From positions 2,356,001-2,420,000 of the forward strand of contig NZ_CP136420.1 in assembly GCF_045278715.1 (NCBI RefSeq): 64,000 bases of DNA, written 5' to 3'. How positions within the stretch are numbered: position 1 is the first letter of the stretch; every line of letters begins with the position of its first letter. A program made the position numbers and the translations under genes. This document shows, one piece after another, positions 8,956 to 18,150 of this stretch. This stretch comes from Neomoorella carbonis (lineage in GTDB: Bacteria; Bacillota; DSM-521; Neomoorellales; Neomoorellaceae). The notes beneath the pieces were generated by a model, which did no database searches, was not told where the DNA came from, and saw only the letters and a list, made by a program, of their open reading frames with translations.

Positions 8956-9390
8956 TTACCCACCTAAACGCTTTGCAAGGTTTGGCCATACTTCAAAGGC
9001 TTCTTCCAAAGATAGCTGTTTTTCGATCTCGTATTTATATATGGGCTGCCAGTGGAAATCAACCTTATCTGTCCAATCAGGCGCTCCATCAACGCATTGA
9101 ACAAAAGTAACAGTAACTTTCTCCTGCAGTCCATTTTCACGGAAGGGTCCAAGCGTGCTTCCAAGTGCACCCTTAAATGAGGAACTCTTGAGCGCATCCA
9201 TAAATTTCTTTGGATCTTTTATACCTTCCGGGCCTACCTTTTCTGCTGCTATCTTGATTAGGTGAAGAGTATCCCACATTTCTGCGGAGAAGCCATAGGG
9301 GAAATAGCCAAGTTCTAAATGCCTCTTTGCAAAGTCTTTCCAAACAGGGGATTCAAGATCAGCAGCTGTTACAGAGATCAAATCCTTTTA
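8956..9390 (-). pseudogene. C-terminal fragment of a LivJ-type periplasmic substrate-binding protein
   Basis: About 142 residues (VTAADLESPVWKDFAKRH, then YGFSAEMWDTLHLIKIAAEK, then DPKKFMDALKS) correspond to the C-terminal lobe of Peripla_BP_6 proteins, which bind branched-chain amino acids, amides or aromatic acids. A normal member has about 380-400 residues with a lipoprotein signal, and neither is present. The frame is closed by a TAA just upstream at about 9390. The fragment is the only binding-protein sequence near the livGFHM genes, so this island's importer has lost it here or uses one encoded elsewhere. Confidence 0.75.
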
Positions 9391-9705
9391 TGAAAAAACT
9401 ATCGAAAACAAGAAAAACGTTCTCATAAGCGGTAGGGAATTTATCCAGCAAGAAATCGATTAAGTTCTGGAAGCCATACAAATGTTTTCCAACTTAAGCT
9501 TTAGCGAACTCGCACCATAGCGAAACCGTTCCTTTTTATAGCATAGTTTTACCATCACCACCTTTGTGGTTTTTGAAGGATCATAATAACCCACTTTTGC
9601 GAGTTTATCACCTAATTTATGTTTCATGGAGGGGCTTAGCCCCTCCATGATGGTCTCCCTCGCAAAATAGGCAACCGATTGGGAGCAAAGTGTCCCCGGG
9701 GCTTT
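9391..9705 (-). other. Decayed sequence of unknown origin
   Basis: Two short overlapping minus-strand frames (62 residues from 9648, and a run containing KFPTAYENVFLVFDSFF around 9385-9470) look like fragments of one or two former genes joined to the binding-protein remnant. I do not recognise either. A CATGGAGGGG/CCCCTCCATG inverted repeat lies at 9628-9653. The stretch probably records a deletion or transposition junction. Confidence 0.35.
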
Positions 9706-11682
9706 TTAAATATTGTTCAACATTTCCAGCTGCAAAATTGCGTAAGATCCTTCATGGGTTGCTTCCCAAATACCACGGGGCTTAATGCAGTCCCCCACAT
9801 AAATAACCGGGCATAACAGATTTTCAGCGCTGAATTCGGGGGGGGCGTATGAATTTGCGCCGATGGCACCAACTATAAGGTCTACAGGCCGCTCCCATGT
9901 ACTGTCGCCATTCACGCTGGTGATCACGACTTTATCTTTATTCGGGGATAACCCTGCAGTTGCTGAAGTGAATACCTCTACACCCCTTTCATATAACGCT
10001 CTTAATAAGGCCATTTTTGTGCCGGGTTCAGCCCCTGGCAGGATTTCCTGCTGTATTTCAATAATTCTTACTGAAGGAGGATTCTGAGATGAAGTCAAAT
10101 GTAACGCCAGGTCCACTCCAACATGTCCCCCTCCAATGATTGCCACCTCTCTCGCAGTCCCGATCCCATTGAGGAAAACATCCCATGCACTACGCGTCAT
10201 ACGTTCATCATACACGCGCAAATCGGACAAAGGCTTACACACTGCGCCAGTTGCCACTATTAGGCCGTCTATTTCCAGTTTCTTAATAAGATCAAGGGTA
10301 ACAGGAGTCGAGCAATGAACGTCTACTCCCAGTCGTTTCATTTCCCGATTCATATATTGAAGATACTCCAATATGCGCTTCTTGTGCGCTGCAATTCCGG
10401 CAATCTTCAATTGCCCGCCTAATTGATCCTCTTTTTCGAACAGTTGCACATTGTGCCCGCGAAGCCTGGCACGGCGGGCTGCCTCCATCCCGGCCGGGCC
10501 CCCTCCGACTATCGCTAAGCGAAGGGATCGGCTTGCATTCGGTTTTATTTGCCATTCCAGTTCTCGACCAGCTTCTACGTTGATATCGCAGCTCAAACGC
10601 CAGTTATTATGGTGGTGTTTTGTACATCCGTTGTTACAATAAAGGCAAGGACGAATCTGATCCGTCTTTCCCATAAAGGCTTTTTTTCCCCATTGAGGTT
10701 CTGCAATCATAGGACGTCCGATAACAACGAAGTCCGCTTTCCCTTCGCGTATGATTTCTTCCGCATAATCGGGAGAATCAATTCGACCTGCTACACCTAC
10801 TGGTATATTTACCGCCTTTTTAATTTCGTATGCAAATTCAACGTTGCATCCCCGCGGATGTAATTCTATGGGAAAGACCCAATCTCTTGACAGGCTGTTT
10901 AATCCCGAGCTTATACTAAGCGCGCTGACACCAGCTTCTTCAAGAGCACGTGCAATATATCGGGTTTCCTCCACGGTTACTCCGCCTTGAACACGGTCAC
11001 TGCCATTAAACCGGAAAATTATCGGAAATTCTGTCCCAACTGTTTTCCGGATTGCGTCAATCAGTTCGACCGCAAACCGAACTCGACCTTTTGCATCACC
11101 TCCGTATTCATCACGGCGGTGATTTAGGACCGGCGATAAGAACTGCGATACAAGATATCCGTGAGCGCCGTGGATTTCTACACAGTCAAAGCCTGCCTGT
11201 TTTGTGATTTGTGCGGACCTCGCAAAACACTGGATGACGTGCGCGATATCGTCCTTGGTCATTTCAGTTGGAATCAGTTTCCCTTTCATCGGTATAGCAG
11301 ACGCAGCATAGGGCTGAGTGTTTTCCGTTCTCTCCAGCGTTGTCTGCCCTCCCGCATGTTGGAGTTGTGCCGCTATCAGTGAACCGTAGTATTGTACTCG
11401 CTCGGATAATGCACGCAGGCCGGTAATAGCTTTGGAGGTATCCGTTCTGGTTTGCGCTATATTCGCCTTGCCGCGTGGCCACTCCACACAGCTGTTCTCA
11501 ATCACGATAAGCCCAGCTCCACCTGCTGCTCTATCTTCATAAAATTTTATTGCTCTCTCACTAATAAATCCTTCCTCGGTCACCAAAAGGGCTCCCATCG
11601 GTGCCATAACTATACGGTTCGGCACCAATGCCTTCCCAAGTAACCACGGCTCGAAAAGCTTTGTATATTTATATTTACCCAT
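9706..11682 (-). CDS. Old Yellow Enzyme-type NADH:flavin oxidoreductase (FMN, 4Fe-4S, FAD)
   Basis: About 658 residues from ATG 11682 (MGKYKYTKLFEP), behind GGGGAG. The N-terminal TIM barrel carries HGAHGYLVSQFLSP, the active-site and FMN segment of 2,4-dienoyl-CoA reductase relatives. A 4Fe-4S motif C-x2-C-x3-C-x11-C follows (CLYCNNGC through LSC). The C-terminal half has an FAD Rossmann motif (AIVGGGPAGMEAARRARLRG) and an NAD(P) Rossmann motif (AIIGGGHVGVDLALH). Relatives reduce activated C=C bonds of enoyl compounds, enones or bile-acid and aromatic intermediates, or demethylate amines. In this island it could reduce an unsaturated product of the glycyl radical enzyme (inference). Confidence 0.9.
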   Translation of the reverse strand: MGKYKYTKLFEPWLLGKALVPNRIVMAPMGALLVTEEGFISERAIKFYEDRAAGGAGLIVIENSCVEWPRGKANIAQTRTDTSKAITGLRALSERVQYYGSLIAAQLQHAGGQTTLERTENTQPYAASAIPMKGKLIPTEMTKDDIAHVIQCFARSAQITKQAGFDCVEIHGAHGYLVSQFLSPVLNHRRDEYGGDAKGRVRFAVELIDAIRKTVGTEFPIIFRFNGSDRVQGGVTVEETRYIARALEEAGVSALSISSGLNSLSRDWVFPIELHPRGCNVEFAYEIKKAVNIPVGVAGRIDSPDYAEEIIREGKADFVVIGRPMIAEPQWGKKAFMGKTDQIRPCLYCNNGCTKHHHNNWRLSCDINVEAGRELEWQIKPNASRSLRLAIVGGGPAGMEAARRARLRGHNVQLFEKEDQLGGQLKIAGIAAHKKRILEYLQYMNREMKRLGVDVHCSTPVTLDLIKKLEIDGLIVATGAVCKPLSDLRVYDERMTRSAWDVFLNGIGTAREVAIIGGGHVGVDLALHLTSSQNPPSVRIIEIQQEILPGAEPGTKMALLRALYERGVEVFTSATAGLSPNKDKVVITSVNGDSTWERPVDLIVGAIGANSYAPPEFSAENLLCPVIYVGDCIKPRGIWEATHEGSYAILQLEMLNNI

Positions 11683-11856
11683 GTAAATTCTCCCCATTCA
11701 ATCTGCGTCTGAATTTTTGTCAAGGTCGGACTAAAAGCCCATTCATTTCAGCCTTGACGGAAATTCAATGATGCAGATTATAATTTTTGCCAGAGGATAA
11801 AAATTATTCATCGGACAAAATCTTTTGACACTACCACTCTGCGATGCTTGTTCGGT

Positions 11857-12741
11857 TTACTCTAGCTTATAATCTTTTACGACGCTATGAATAATCTCTT
11901 TTTCTTTCTCGGAAGGTCGGCGAACCGGTAAGCGGGGAACTCCGCATGGAACACCACGTGCAGCCAATCCTTCATATAGTGCGCCATTTTCGGGTGTTCT
12001 TAAGTGCTCACTAATTTTAAATATTTTCAGATGAAGTTCTACCGCTTTTTCAATATTTTTCTCCTGTACCGCATTGAACATTTCCACAAACAGTTCCGGA
12101 ATAACATTCCCGATTGCAGTAGCTAATGCAGGGCACCCGTAAAGAACACCCGGCATGGATAATTTTGTATCCGCAATAATCACAGTAAGCTGGTCTTCAT
12201 GCCCGATTAATTTGTAAATACTGCCTAAGTCCCTAGATGAATCGATAACGCCATTTATTATTTTTTTCTCATTTAGGGAAAGCAGTTCCTCCGGCGTTAA
12301 AGCACGGCCTTGCGCCCAGGGATTGTTATAAACAAATACTGGAATTGGGGAAACCGCGGAAGAAATCGCGCGATAATGCTGTTCATAGGATGCCATGTCT
12401 AAACGCATATACAGTGGGGGAAGCGATGCCACTGCGTCAGCTCCCATGGAACATGCATGTTCCGCCAGTATCACCGTCTCCCTGGTCGTAAGAGCGCCCA
12501 CGTGCACCATAACCGGTATGCGGTTGTGGCACTTATTCAGAATCACTTGTGCCACAAGTTTCCGCTCCTCTATAGACATCAGGGGCCCCTGTCCCGCCGT
12601 CGCCAGTGCTAATATTCCATTGACCCCTTTACTTATAAAAAATTCCAGAAGACTCTCCAGCCCAAGCTCATCCACTTTACCCTCTTCGGTGAAAGGGGTG
12701 AGTGCAGATACTATTACTCCTTTAAATTTTTGTTCAGCCAT
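11857..12741 (-). CDS. Dihydrodipicolinate synthase/N-acetylneuraminate lyase family protein lacking the Schiff-base lysine
   Basis: 294 residues, full length for a DapA/NanA-type TIM barrel. It begins FKGVIVSALTPFTEEGKVDE and has the conserved tyrosine in PVFVYNNP. Where the family has G-[VI]-K-D-S-S-G, this protein reads NGVIDSSRDL: the lysine codon is ATC (Ile) and the glycine is Arg. The usual GTTGE loop is ATAGQ. It therefore cannot form the classical imine with a keto acid. It may be a non-imine hydratase or lyase, a binding protein, or inactive. It sits between the MocA-type dehydrogenase and the flavin reductase in one direction, with AGGAGG before the ATG. Confidence 0.85.
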   Translation of the reverse strand: MAEQKFKGVIVSALTPFTEEGKVDELGLESLLEFFISKGVNGILALATAGQGPLMSIEERKLVAQVILNKCHNRIPVMVHVGALTTRETVILAEHACSMGADAVASLPPLYMRLDMASYEQHYRAISSAVSPIPVFVYNNPWAQGRALTPEELLSLNEKKIINGVIDSSRDLGSIYKLIGHEDQLTVIIADTKLSMPGVLYGCPALATAIGNVIPELFVEMFNAVQEKNIEKAVELHLKIFKISEHLRTPENGALYEGLAARGVPCGVPRLPVRRPSEKEKEIIHSVVKDYKLE

Positions 12742-12826
12742 TGAGGTATTCCTCCTAGCATAATTTACTTGTAATCAATGAGCATCAAACGACTGCTGTA
12801 ATTACCTCAATTATTGTTTATCAAAG

Positions 12827-12890
12827 AGTTAGACGGGTCGTTCCTGTCAGGAACGAAGAACGCTCCTGTAGCGTTGCCCCCTGACTAACT
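12827..12890 (-). promoter_or_regulatory. Nested hairpins between dehydrogenase and DapA-like genes
   Basis: AGTTAG (12827-12832) pairs with CTAACT (12885-12890), overlapping the stop codon of the upstream gene. Inside is a perfect CGTTCCTG-T-CAGGAACG palindrome at 12839-12855. This looks like an intercistronic processing or attenuation hairpin. No U-tract is seen. Confidence 0.4.
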
Positions 12891-13850
12891 AGGACGTGCA
12901 ACAGTACCTCCTGAACTGGCTGACCTCAGCGCGCTATCGATGACAATCTGCGCTAAAATAGCATCATCAATGCCGATGGATGGTGTGCTGCCATTCGTTA
13001 TACAGGCTGCAAAATCCTGCAATTCCAATTTTATTGGATCCACGACATCCATAGGAATTACATGAGATCCTTGTTCATCACATAAAATAAGCTTATTGGG
13101 GCGTACCCCACAAATATATCCCCCCGTGCCGACAAGCTGAAAACAAATGTTGTGCCTTCCGGGAAAGTGCGGATAATCCGCAATCCACCCACCATTGATG
13201 TTGGATGTTATTCCGGAATCATATTTGATTACTATGGAAGCGCGGTCTTCCTTCAACCCGCCAAGATGGTTATCTACACTGCAAAGAACCTCTTTGGGTA
13301 CACTTTTTGAAAACCAGTTGGATAAATCTATAGGATGTGCAAGTGTTTCAAGGATGACCCCATTATCCAGATACCAGGAACTGTGAGGTATCGGTTGAAA
13401 AAAATTCAATGTTATGGAAGCTAGTTTACCAATATGCCCTTTGTCAACCATTTCTTTTGCCTGTTTAAATATGGATTCATATCTCATTTTATATCCGATC
13501 CCGATTACAGCTTTATACTCCTCACAAATGTCCCTGATTTTCCGGGTTTCTGCCAGATCAGTACCTACCGGCTTTTCACAAAATATCCATCTCGCCCCTC
13601 CTTTGACCGCTGCCTGAACCTCACCCAGATGATTGCAGGTGGCTGTCGCCATAATGATCATTTCCGCACCAGATTCTTCCATCATCTGTTCACAACTGTC
13701 ATAAAATGGAATATTTGCTTCCTTAGACAATTGCAGGCCTCTTTCCTTTGTCCTGTTCGTGATTCCTACGATTGGATACCCCAATTCATTTAATGCTCTA
13801 ATGTAATACCGGGCAGCATACCCCGCGCCTGTAATGGCAACTTTAGGCAT
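12885..13850 (-). CDS. Gfo/Idh/MocA-family NAD(P)-dependent oxidoreductase
   Basis: 321 residues. The N-terminal Rossmann fold starts KVAITGAGYAARYYIRALNE, and the signature CEKPVGTDLAET carries the catalytic lysine of the EKP motif. The second domain has the usual substrate-binding beta-sheet. Family members oxidise or reduce sugars, inositols, sugar acids or imines. The gene is 38 nt downstream of the glycyl radical enzyme on the same strand. It probably supplies or consumes a ketone or alcohol intermediate of the same pathway (inference). Confidence 0.88.
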   Translation of the reverse strand: MPKVAITGAGYAARYYIRALNELGYPIVGITNRTKERGLQLSKEANIPFYDSCEQMMEESGAEMIIMATATCNHLGEVQAAVKGGARWIFCEKPVGTDLAETRKIRDICEEYKAVIGIGYKMRYESIFKQAKEMVDKGHIGKLASITLNFFQPIPHSSWYLDNGVILETLAHPIDLSNWFSKSVPKEVLCSVDNHLGGLKEDRASIVIKYDSGITSNINGGWIADYPHFPGRHNICFQLVGTGGYICGVRPNKLILCDEQGSHVIPMDVVDPIKLELQDFAACITNGSTPSIGIDDAILAQIVIDSALRSASSGGTVARPS

Positions 13851-13888
13851 TTTGTTGATTTTACCTCCCTTTTGTAAAAGTTTATCAA

Positions 13889-16312
13889 CTATATCTTTTG
13901 ATATCTATGTTCGGTCCTGCTGATAATTTCGTCTTGGATGCTGGGCGTAAGGTCTACAAAGTAATGACTAAATCCCGATACCCTGACCATAAGATCCTGA
14001 TACTTTTCAGGCTCTTTTTTAGCTGCCTTCAGTACTGCTGCATCCACTACATTAAACTGAACCATATTACACATAGATTTTTCAAAATAAACCTTTAAGA
14101 GTGCCAGGATGTTCATCATTTTTTCCTTGGAGCTAAACCACTCCGGATCCAACCACATATTTAACAGCTGACACCAGTTTCGAATTTCGGGATCAAACCG
14201 GCCTGCAGATTTAATGACAGCGGTTGGGCCTGCTTTGTCCATACCCTGGACCGGAGAAACCCCGGCATCCGCCACAGGGTCCCCATCATGTCTCCCGTCA
14301 AGAGAAGCACCGGTCAACCTGCCATCAGTTATATGAGCACCTATTGAATGCCACATACCTCCAATAGTATTTCCGCTGTGATACATTTCATTAATTTTAT
14401 GAGCCAGGTTATCCACCCATTCTACATCATTTCCATAATGAGGGGTTTGTTCAACGATAAATTTGCGTAAATCTTCCTTTCCTTCCCAGTTGTTCTTACA
14501 CGCCTCCATCAATTCCTTTAACGTAAACCGTTTTTCCTCAAAGACCCATTTTTGTATAACCGCTAACATGTCAGCAGCATTTGCAACCCCGTAACCCATA
14601 TGGTTATATCGTCCATCCTCCCTCAAAGGAGCCGGGAAATCATAGATCGCACCACCTTCCAAGACAAACTTTCCTCTTCCTATACAATCGGATACGAGAG
14701 CGGAACTGAACGGCAACGGTGCCACCAAGTTATGGGTTTCATGGACGATCCTTGTTCCCCTGTTCATTATATCGATCCAGTAATCGAACTGCTTTTTATA
14801 TGCATCCCAGATATCTTCCATACTTTTGAAGTCTTCAGCAGTTTTTGTCTCAGGTCCGGCTTGAATACCGGTTAGTGTATCCACTCCATTGTTTAAAGCT
14901 AATTGCAGAAGTTTCAAGAAATTAATTCTTCCTAATAACATGGGGCTGGTCTTGCCCGGGATTTCAGTCTCTTCGCATCCCACCGGAGCCCAGTTATATA
15001 CATCCTCCTTGGGAACAACCACAGGAGTGCTGCAGTATTTCGGCATTGTTTCCGCCAGCCACCGGAAGTTCCTGGGATCACCCTGGAATGCCGGATACCC
15101 CATCCCTTCCTTTACAACGTCCAAAGCAGCGAAGAGAAACTCCGTCTTAAGTTTTGGATTCCATCTGATGGTGACCGTCGGCTGCTGGACTCTCATGTTT
15201 TTCATGGCTTTCAATATCAGGTACCCTGTTTTTTCATAATCATATTCTCCAGTTTGCGGATCAATGCCCCCAATAGTTACGGTTTGATAATGGGAAGGCC
15301 AATTTTCGGCAACGTACATTGGCTGCAGACGCTCAAGCTCATTTATTTTTAAAAGGAAACATTCCAGTAGCTCCAAGGCATCGTCCTCGGAGATGATGCG
15401 TTTTTCTTCTACATCTCGCACATAATAGGGATGCAAATACTGATCCAGCCTGCCCAGGCTTATTACTGGCCCATTGCATTCAATCCAGAGGCCTAGATGG
15501 ACAAAGAAAATGGATTGAAGAGCCTCCCAAAAAGATCTTGCAGGCTCGGCAGGAACCCTTTCACAAATTTCCGCAATCTTCTCCAGTTCTTTTGCTCTTT
15601 TTGGATTGTTCTCCCTGAACCTTTCAGCATCCGCCATTGCCAGCTCCGCATACCTTTTTGCCATAATAATGACGGCCTCCAGGGAGATTTTCATTGCTTC
15701 CAGCTTGCTTACCTTCTCATTATCATTTTCCTTTTGGAATCTTGCCTGAGTTTCTTCAATCTCTTTAATGATCCCATTGAGGCCAATCCTAAGCACCTTT
15801 TGGTAGTCAACGCAGCACATGGCAGGACTTTCGCATTCATGGTGCAGGTACCCTAAGCCAATCTTGTTTGCAACATATATTTCCGGAACTTCCTTCTTTA
15901 GTCGTTCAGTTTTTATATCATCAACACACTTATTTTCCCAGTATTTCAAAAGTGAAATCCACTCGCCCTTTTCCTTTTCATCTATGACAAAGGGACGATA
16001 TTTCCTTTTTTGCTGCTCGTCAAGTTCATCTATATAATATTTCACCGCATACTCTGGATAAGCAGAGGCTCCCCGATACTGTGATGCGATACTCCCCACG
16101 ATTAATTCGCCTTCGCCGTAATTCTCGCCATGATAAATCCATAAAGGCCTATTTTCACAGAAATGTCTCATTGCTTTGGCTCTTCTTAACCAAGCAAGTT
16201 CTCCCTCTGTTTTTTTGTAAGACTCCGTATATAGTCTTAACCTATCCAAACATATAGTTCGAACTCCCCCCGGCTTGTACCGAGCCTTTAATGAAGTTGT
16301 TCTTACACTCAT
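13889..16312 (-). CDS. Glycyl radical enzyme of the PFL/glycerol dehydratase superfamily, function unknown
   Basis: 807 residues, full length. The thiyl-radical cysteine is C446 in WAPVGCEETEIPGK. The residue two after it is glutamate (E448), the general base position of dehydratase and C-X lyase members (usually GCVE). The C-terminal radical glycine is G780 in LMVRVSGFSHYFVDL. The sequence around the cysteine (GCEETE) differs from the glycerol, propanediol, choline, isethionate and hydroxyproline enzymes as I know them, so I assign no substrate. It requires the activase at 4926-5834. Its leader is the IS110-type terminus, whose GATAGGAGGAGG provides a strong ribosome binding site. Confidence 0.93.
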   Translation of the reverse strand: MSVRTTSLKARYKPGGVRTICLDRLRLYTESYKKTEGELAWLRRAKAMRHFCENRPLWIYHGENYGEGELIVGSIASQYRGASAYPEYAVKYYIDELDEQQKRKYRPFVIDEKEKGEWISLLKYWENKCVDDIKTERLKKEVPEIYVANKIGLGYLHHECESPAMCCVDYQKVLRIGLNGIIKEIEETQARFQKENDNEKVSKLEAMKISLEAVIIMAKRYAELAMADAERFRENNPKRAKELEKIAEICERVPAEPARSFWEALQSIFFVHLGLWIECNGPVISLGRLDQYLHPYYVRDVEEKRIISEDDALELLECFLLKINELERLQPMYVAENWPSHYQTVTIGGIDPQTGEYDYEKTGYLILKAMKNMRVQQPTVTIRWNPKLKTEFLFAALDVVKEGMGYPAFQGDPRNFRWLAETMPKYCSTPVVVPKEDVYNWAPVGCEETEIPGKTSPMLLGRINFLKLLQLALNNGVDTLTGIQAGPETKTAEDFKSMEDIWDAYKKQFDYWIDIMNRGTRIVHETHNLVAPLPFSSALVSDCIGRGKFVLEGGAIYDFPAPLREDGRYNHMGYGVANAADMLAVIQKWVFEEKRFTLKELMEACKNNWEGKEDLRKFIVEQTPHYGNDVEWVDNLAHKINEMYHSGNTIGGMWHSIGAHITDGRLTGASLDGRHDGDPVADAGVSPVQGMDKAGPTAVIKSAGRFDPEIRNWCQLLNMWLDPEWFSSKEKMMNILALLKVYFEKSMCNMVQFNVVDAAVLKAAKKEPEKYQDLMVRVSGFSHYFVDLTPSIQDEIISRTEHRYQKI

Positions 16313-16318
16313 TTTCGT

Positions 16319-16659
16319 CCTCCTCCTATCTCAATAATTTGCTTCTAGCTCGTTAAATCGCCTGCTCTCTTAGATTTTCATTTTTTATGATAAAGTCCAA
16401 GAGGGCAGACTAAGCTCCATCATCGTCCACAACAAGACGATGGCTTAATCTTAAAGTCTTGGGTAGTACCCTCACCACTTCCTGGCCCTCGGCTACCCTA
16501 TCATGTCTCCCGGGGTCTATGCCCTGTTTCATTCCTTCGTTCGGCCTTTTGAGGGCGGGTGGGTTATGCCTGGTACTTGTATGCAGGGTCTATGCCCTTA
16601 TGGAGGTGATTAAGGCTTCCCCCACCCAAGACTTTTTACCTTGTGTTTGGGGTTTATTT
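16319..16659 (-). ncRNA. Structured 3' non-coding region of the IS110-type element, possible bridge RNA locus
   Basis: 341 nt between the transposase stop and the next gene, conserved at 8399-8850 despite indels that would break any reading frame. It is rich in small hairpins: AGGGCATAGACCCT (about 16586-16600), CATCGTC-loop-GACGATG (about 16420-16442), and GGGTAG pairing with CTACCC. IS110/IS1111 elements are known to encode a bridge RNA in a non-coding end that guides target and donor pairing, and the IS1111 group carries it downstream of the transposase. The assignment here is inference from position, conservation and structure. Confidence 0.45.
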
Positions 16660-18016
16660 TTAAGCTGCTTGCTGTAATTGGGCGCGGCGATAATCGCCTA
16701 ATACTTTGTCGGGGTCGTAGTTTTCTTTCTTCCTGGCCAGGCCGTACATCACCCGCAGTAATTTTACGGCTATGGCTATTAAGGCCTGTTTTTTCTTCAA
16801 CGGGTTTTCCCACCTGGTCAGGAAGTAGTGGTACAGGGCTTTAAATTCACGGTTTTTTGCTACCAGAGTAAGGCTGGCCTGGTATAACAGGTTCCTTAGT
16901 TCGGCTCGCCCGCGTTTGGATATCTTGCTTTGACCATCCTTTTTCCCGGAACTTTGTTCGCTTAGGTTTAGCCCGGCGAGTTTTTGGATTTGCTTCCAGT
17001 GCTCGTAATTCCGGGGTTCACCTATTTCGCTTAAAAAGCCGGCTACTGTTACCAGGCCTATACCGGGGATGCTTAATAAATATCCTGCAATATCTATTCC
17101 TGCTAGGATGTCAGCCATGGCTGCTTCTGTTTCCTCGATCTGCTTCTGGTAAAAGGCTATTTCGTCCAGGCAGGCGTTTAACCTGTGTCGGGCTCCGGTT
17201 AATCCTTCGGTTACTCCTATTGATTCTTGGGCCGTCTGGTAGAGGGCCTGGGCTCTTTTCATCCCTACCCGGTGGTTACTGGCTTCTTTTAGCTTCGCGG
17301 CTAATTCTTCGAGTTTATAGGCTAATATTAACCTGGGGAAGGGACAGTTCCTTAACACCCATTGGGCGGCTTTGCCTAACAGGTTTTTGAATACTTGCCC
17401 TAGCTCGGGGAAGTATTCGTCCAGGATGGCCTGGAGTTGGTTTAAGGCGCTGTTTAGTTTCCGGCGTTGCTGCCGCCGGGTTACGGTCAGGTTCCTTAGT
17501 TCGGCATATTTTCCTTTGGGCAAAAGGCAGTGGAGGAAGTTCCCGTCCTTAACTACTTTAGCTATTATCCCGGCGTCTTTGCGGTCATTCTTGGTGGGGG
17601 GAGTTACCTACTTCCTCTTTCCGCCTTTTTACGTGATAGGGGTTGACTATCACTACCGTATAGCCCTGCTCCTGGAGAAACCATGCTAAGGGTTTCCAGT
17701 AGTGGCCGGTGGGTTCCATGCCGATTACTACCCTTGTTGCCTGGGCTTTTTCTTTGGCTTCTTCCATTTTTGCCACTAGACGATAATAGCCTTCTTTGCT
17801 ATTATGAAACTTGAAGGGTTTGACCACATCCAGTTCGATTTGGTTATAGATCCGTGCCCAGTGGTTGTGTTTGGCTACATCGATACCGACTATTATCACA
17901 TCGCCATGGACCAGTAATTTCTTTTGCACCTCATTCATACGGTTTCTCGCCTCCTGGTGGGTTTGTTTGTTTTGGTCTATTTTCTTTTTACCAGGAGGCT
18001 TTTTTATTGGCAACAC
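16660..18016 (-). pseudogene. IS110-family transposase (DEDD plus Tnp_20 domains), single frameshift
   Basis: The N-terminal frame (17585-18016) has GIDVAKHNHWARI and GMEPTGHYWKPLAWFL, giving the first D and the E of the DEDD RuvC-like site. The C-terminal frame (16660-17523) has LLSIPGIGLVTVAGFLSEIG and EQSSGKKDGQSKISKRG, the Tnp_20 domain with the catalytic-serine region. The intervening strand reads TKNDRKDAGIIAKV (the last two D) if one base is skipped in the six-C run at 17596-17601 (G on the plus strand). The gene is otherwise intact at about 450 residues. The extra C could be a mutation, a sequencing error or a slippage site. Confidence 0.85.
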
Positions 18017-18087
18017 CTACCTTAATTCATTACAGGAATGCTCTTCTAAAAATGTATGTTCTCGGAAACTCCCAAACGTTGGTACTC

Positions 18088-18116
18088 AAGCCCTTCAGGA
18101 AGGGCTTTTATTTTTT
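18088..18116 (+). terminator. Intrinsic terminator in the IS110 5' flank
   Basis: AAGCCCTT (18088-18095) and AAGGGCTT (18100-18107) form an 8-bp stem with a 4-nt loop, followed by TTTTATTTTTT on the plus strand. It would block plus-strand read-through into the element. A second long hairpin follows at 18114-18147 (TTTCTCTC ... GAGAGAAA, with an inner CCCCTATGGGG stem). Confidence 0.6.
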
Positions 18117-18150
18117 CTCTCCATCCCCTATGGGGTATAGAGAGAAATAG

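Larger units (their letters stand above)
16319..18150 (-). mobile_element. IS110-family insertion sequence, outer ends approximate
   Basis: It contains the DEDD/Tnp_20 transposase (frameshifted) at 16660-18016, a 341-nt 3' non-coding end and a hairpin-rich 5' flank at 18017-18150. IS110 elements usually lack terminal inverted repeats, so the ends are set by similarity to the solo copy (right) and by the last hairpin (left). The left limit is a guess. Confidence 0.65.
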
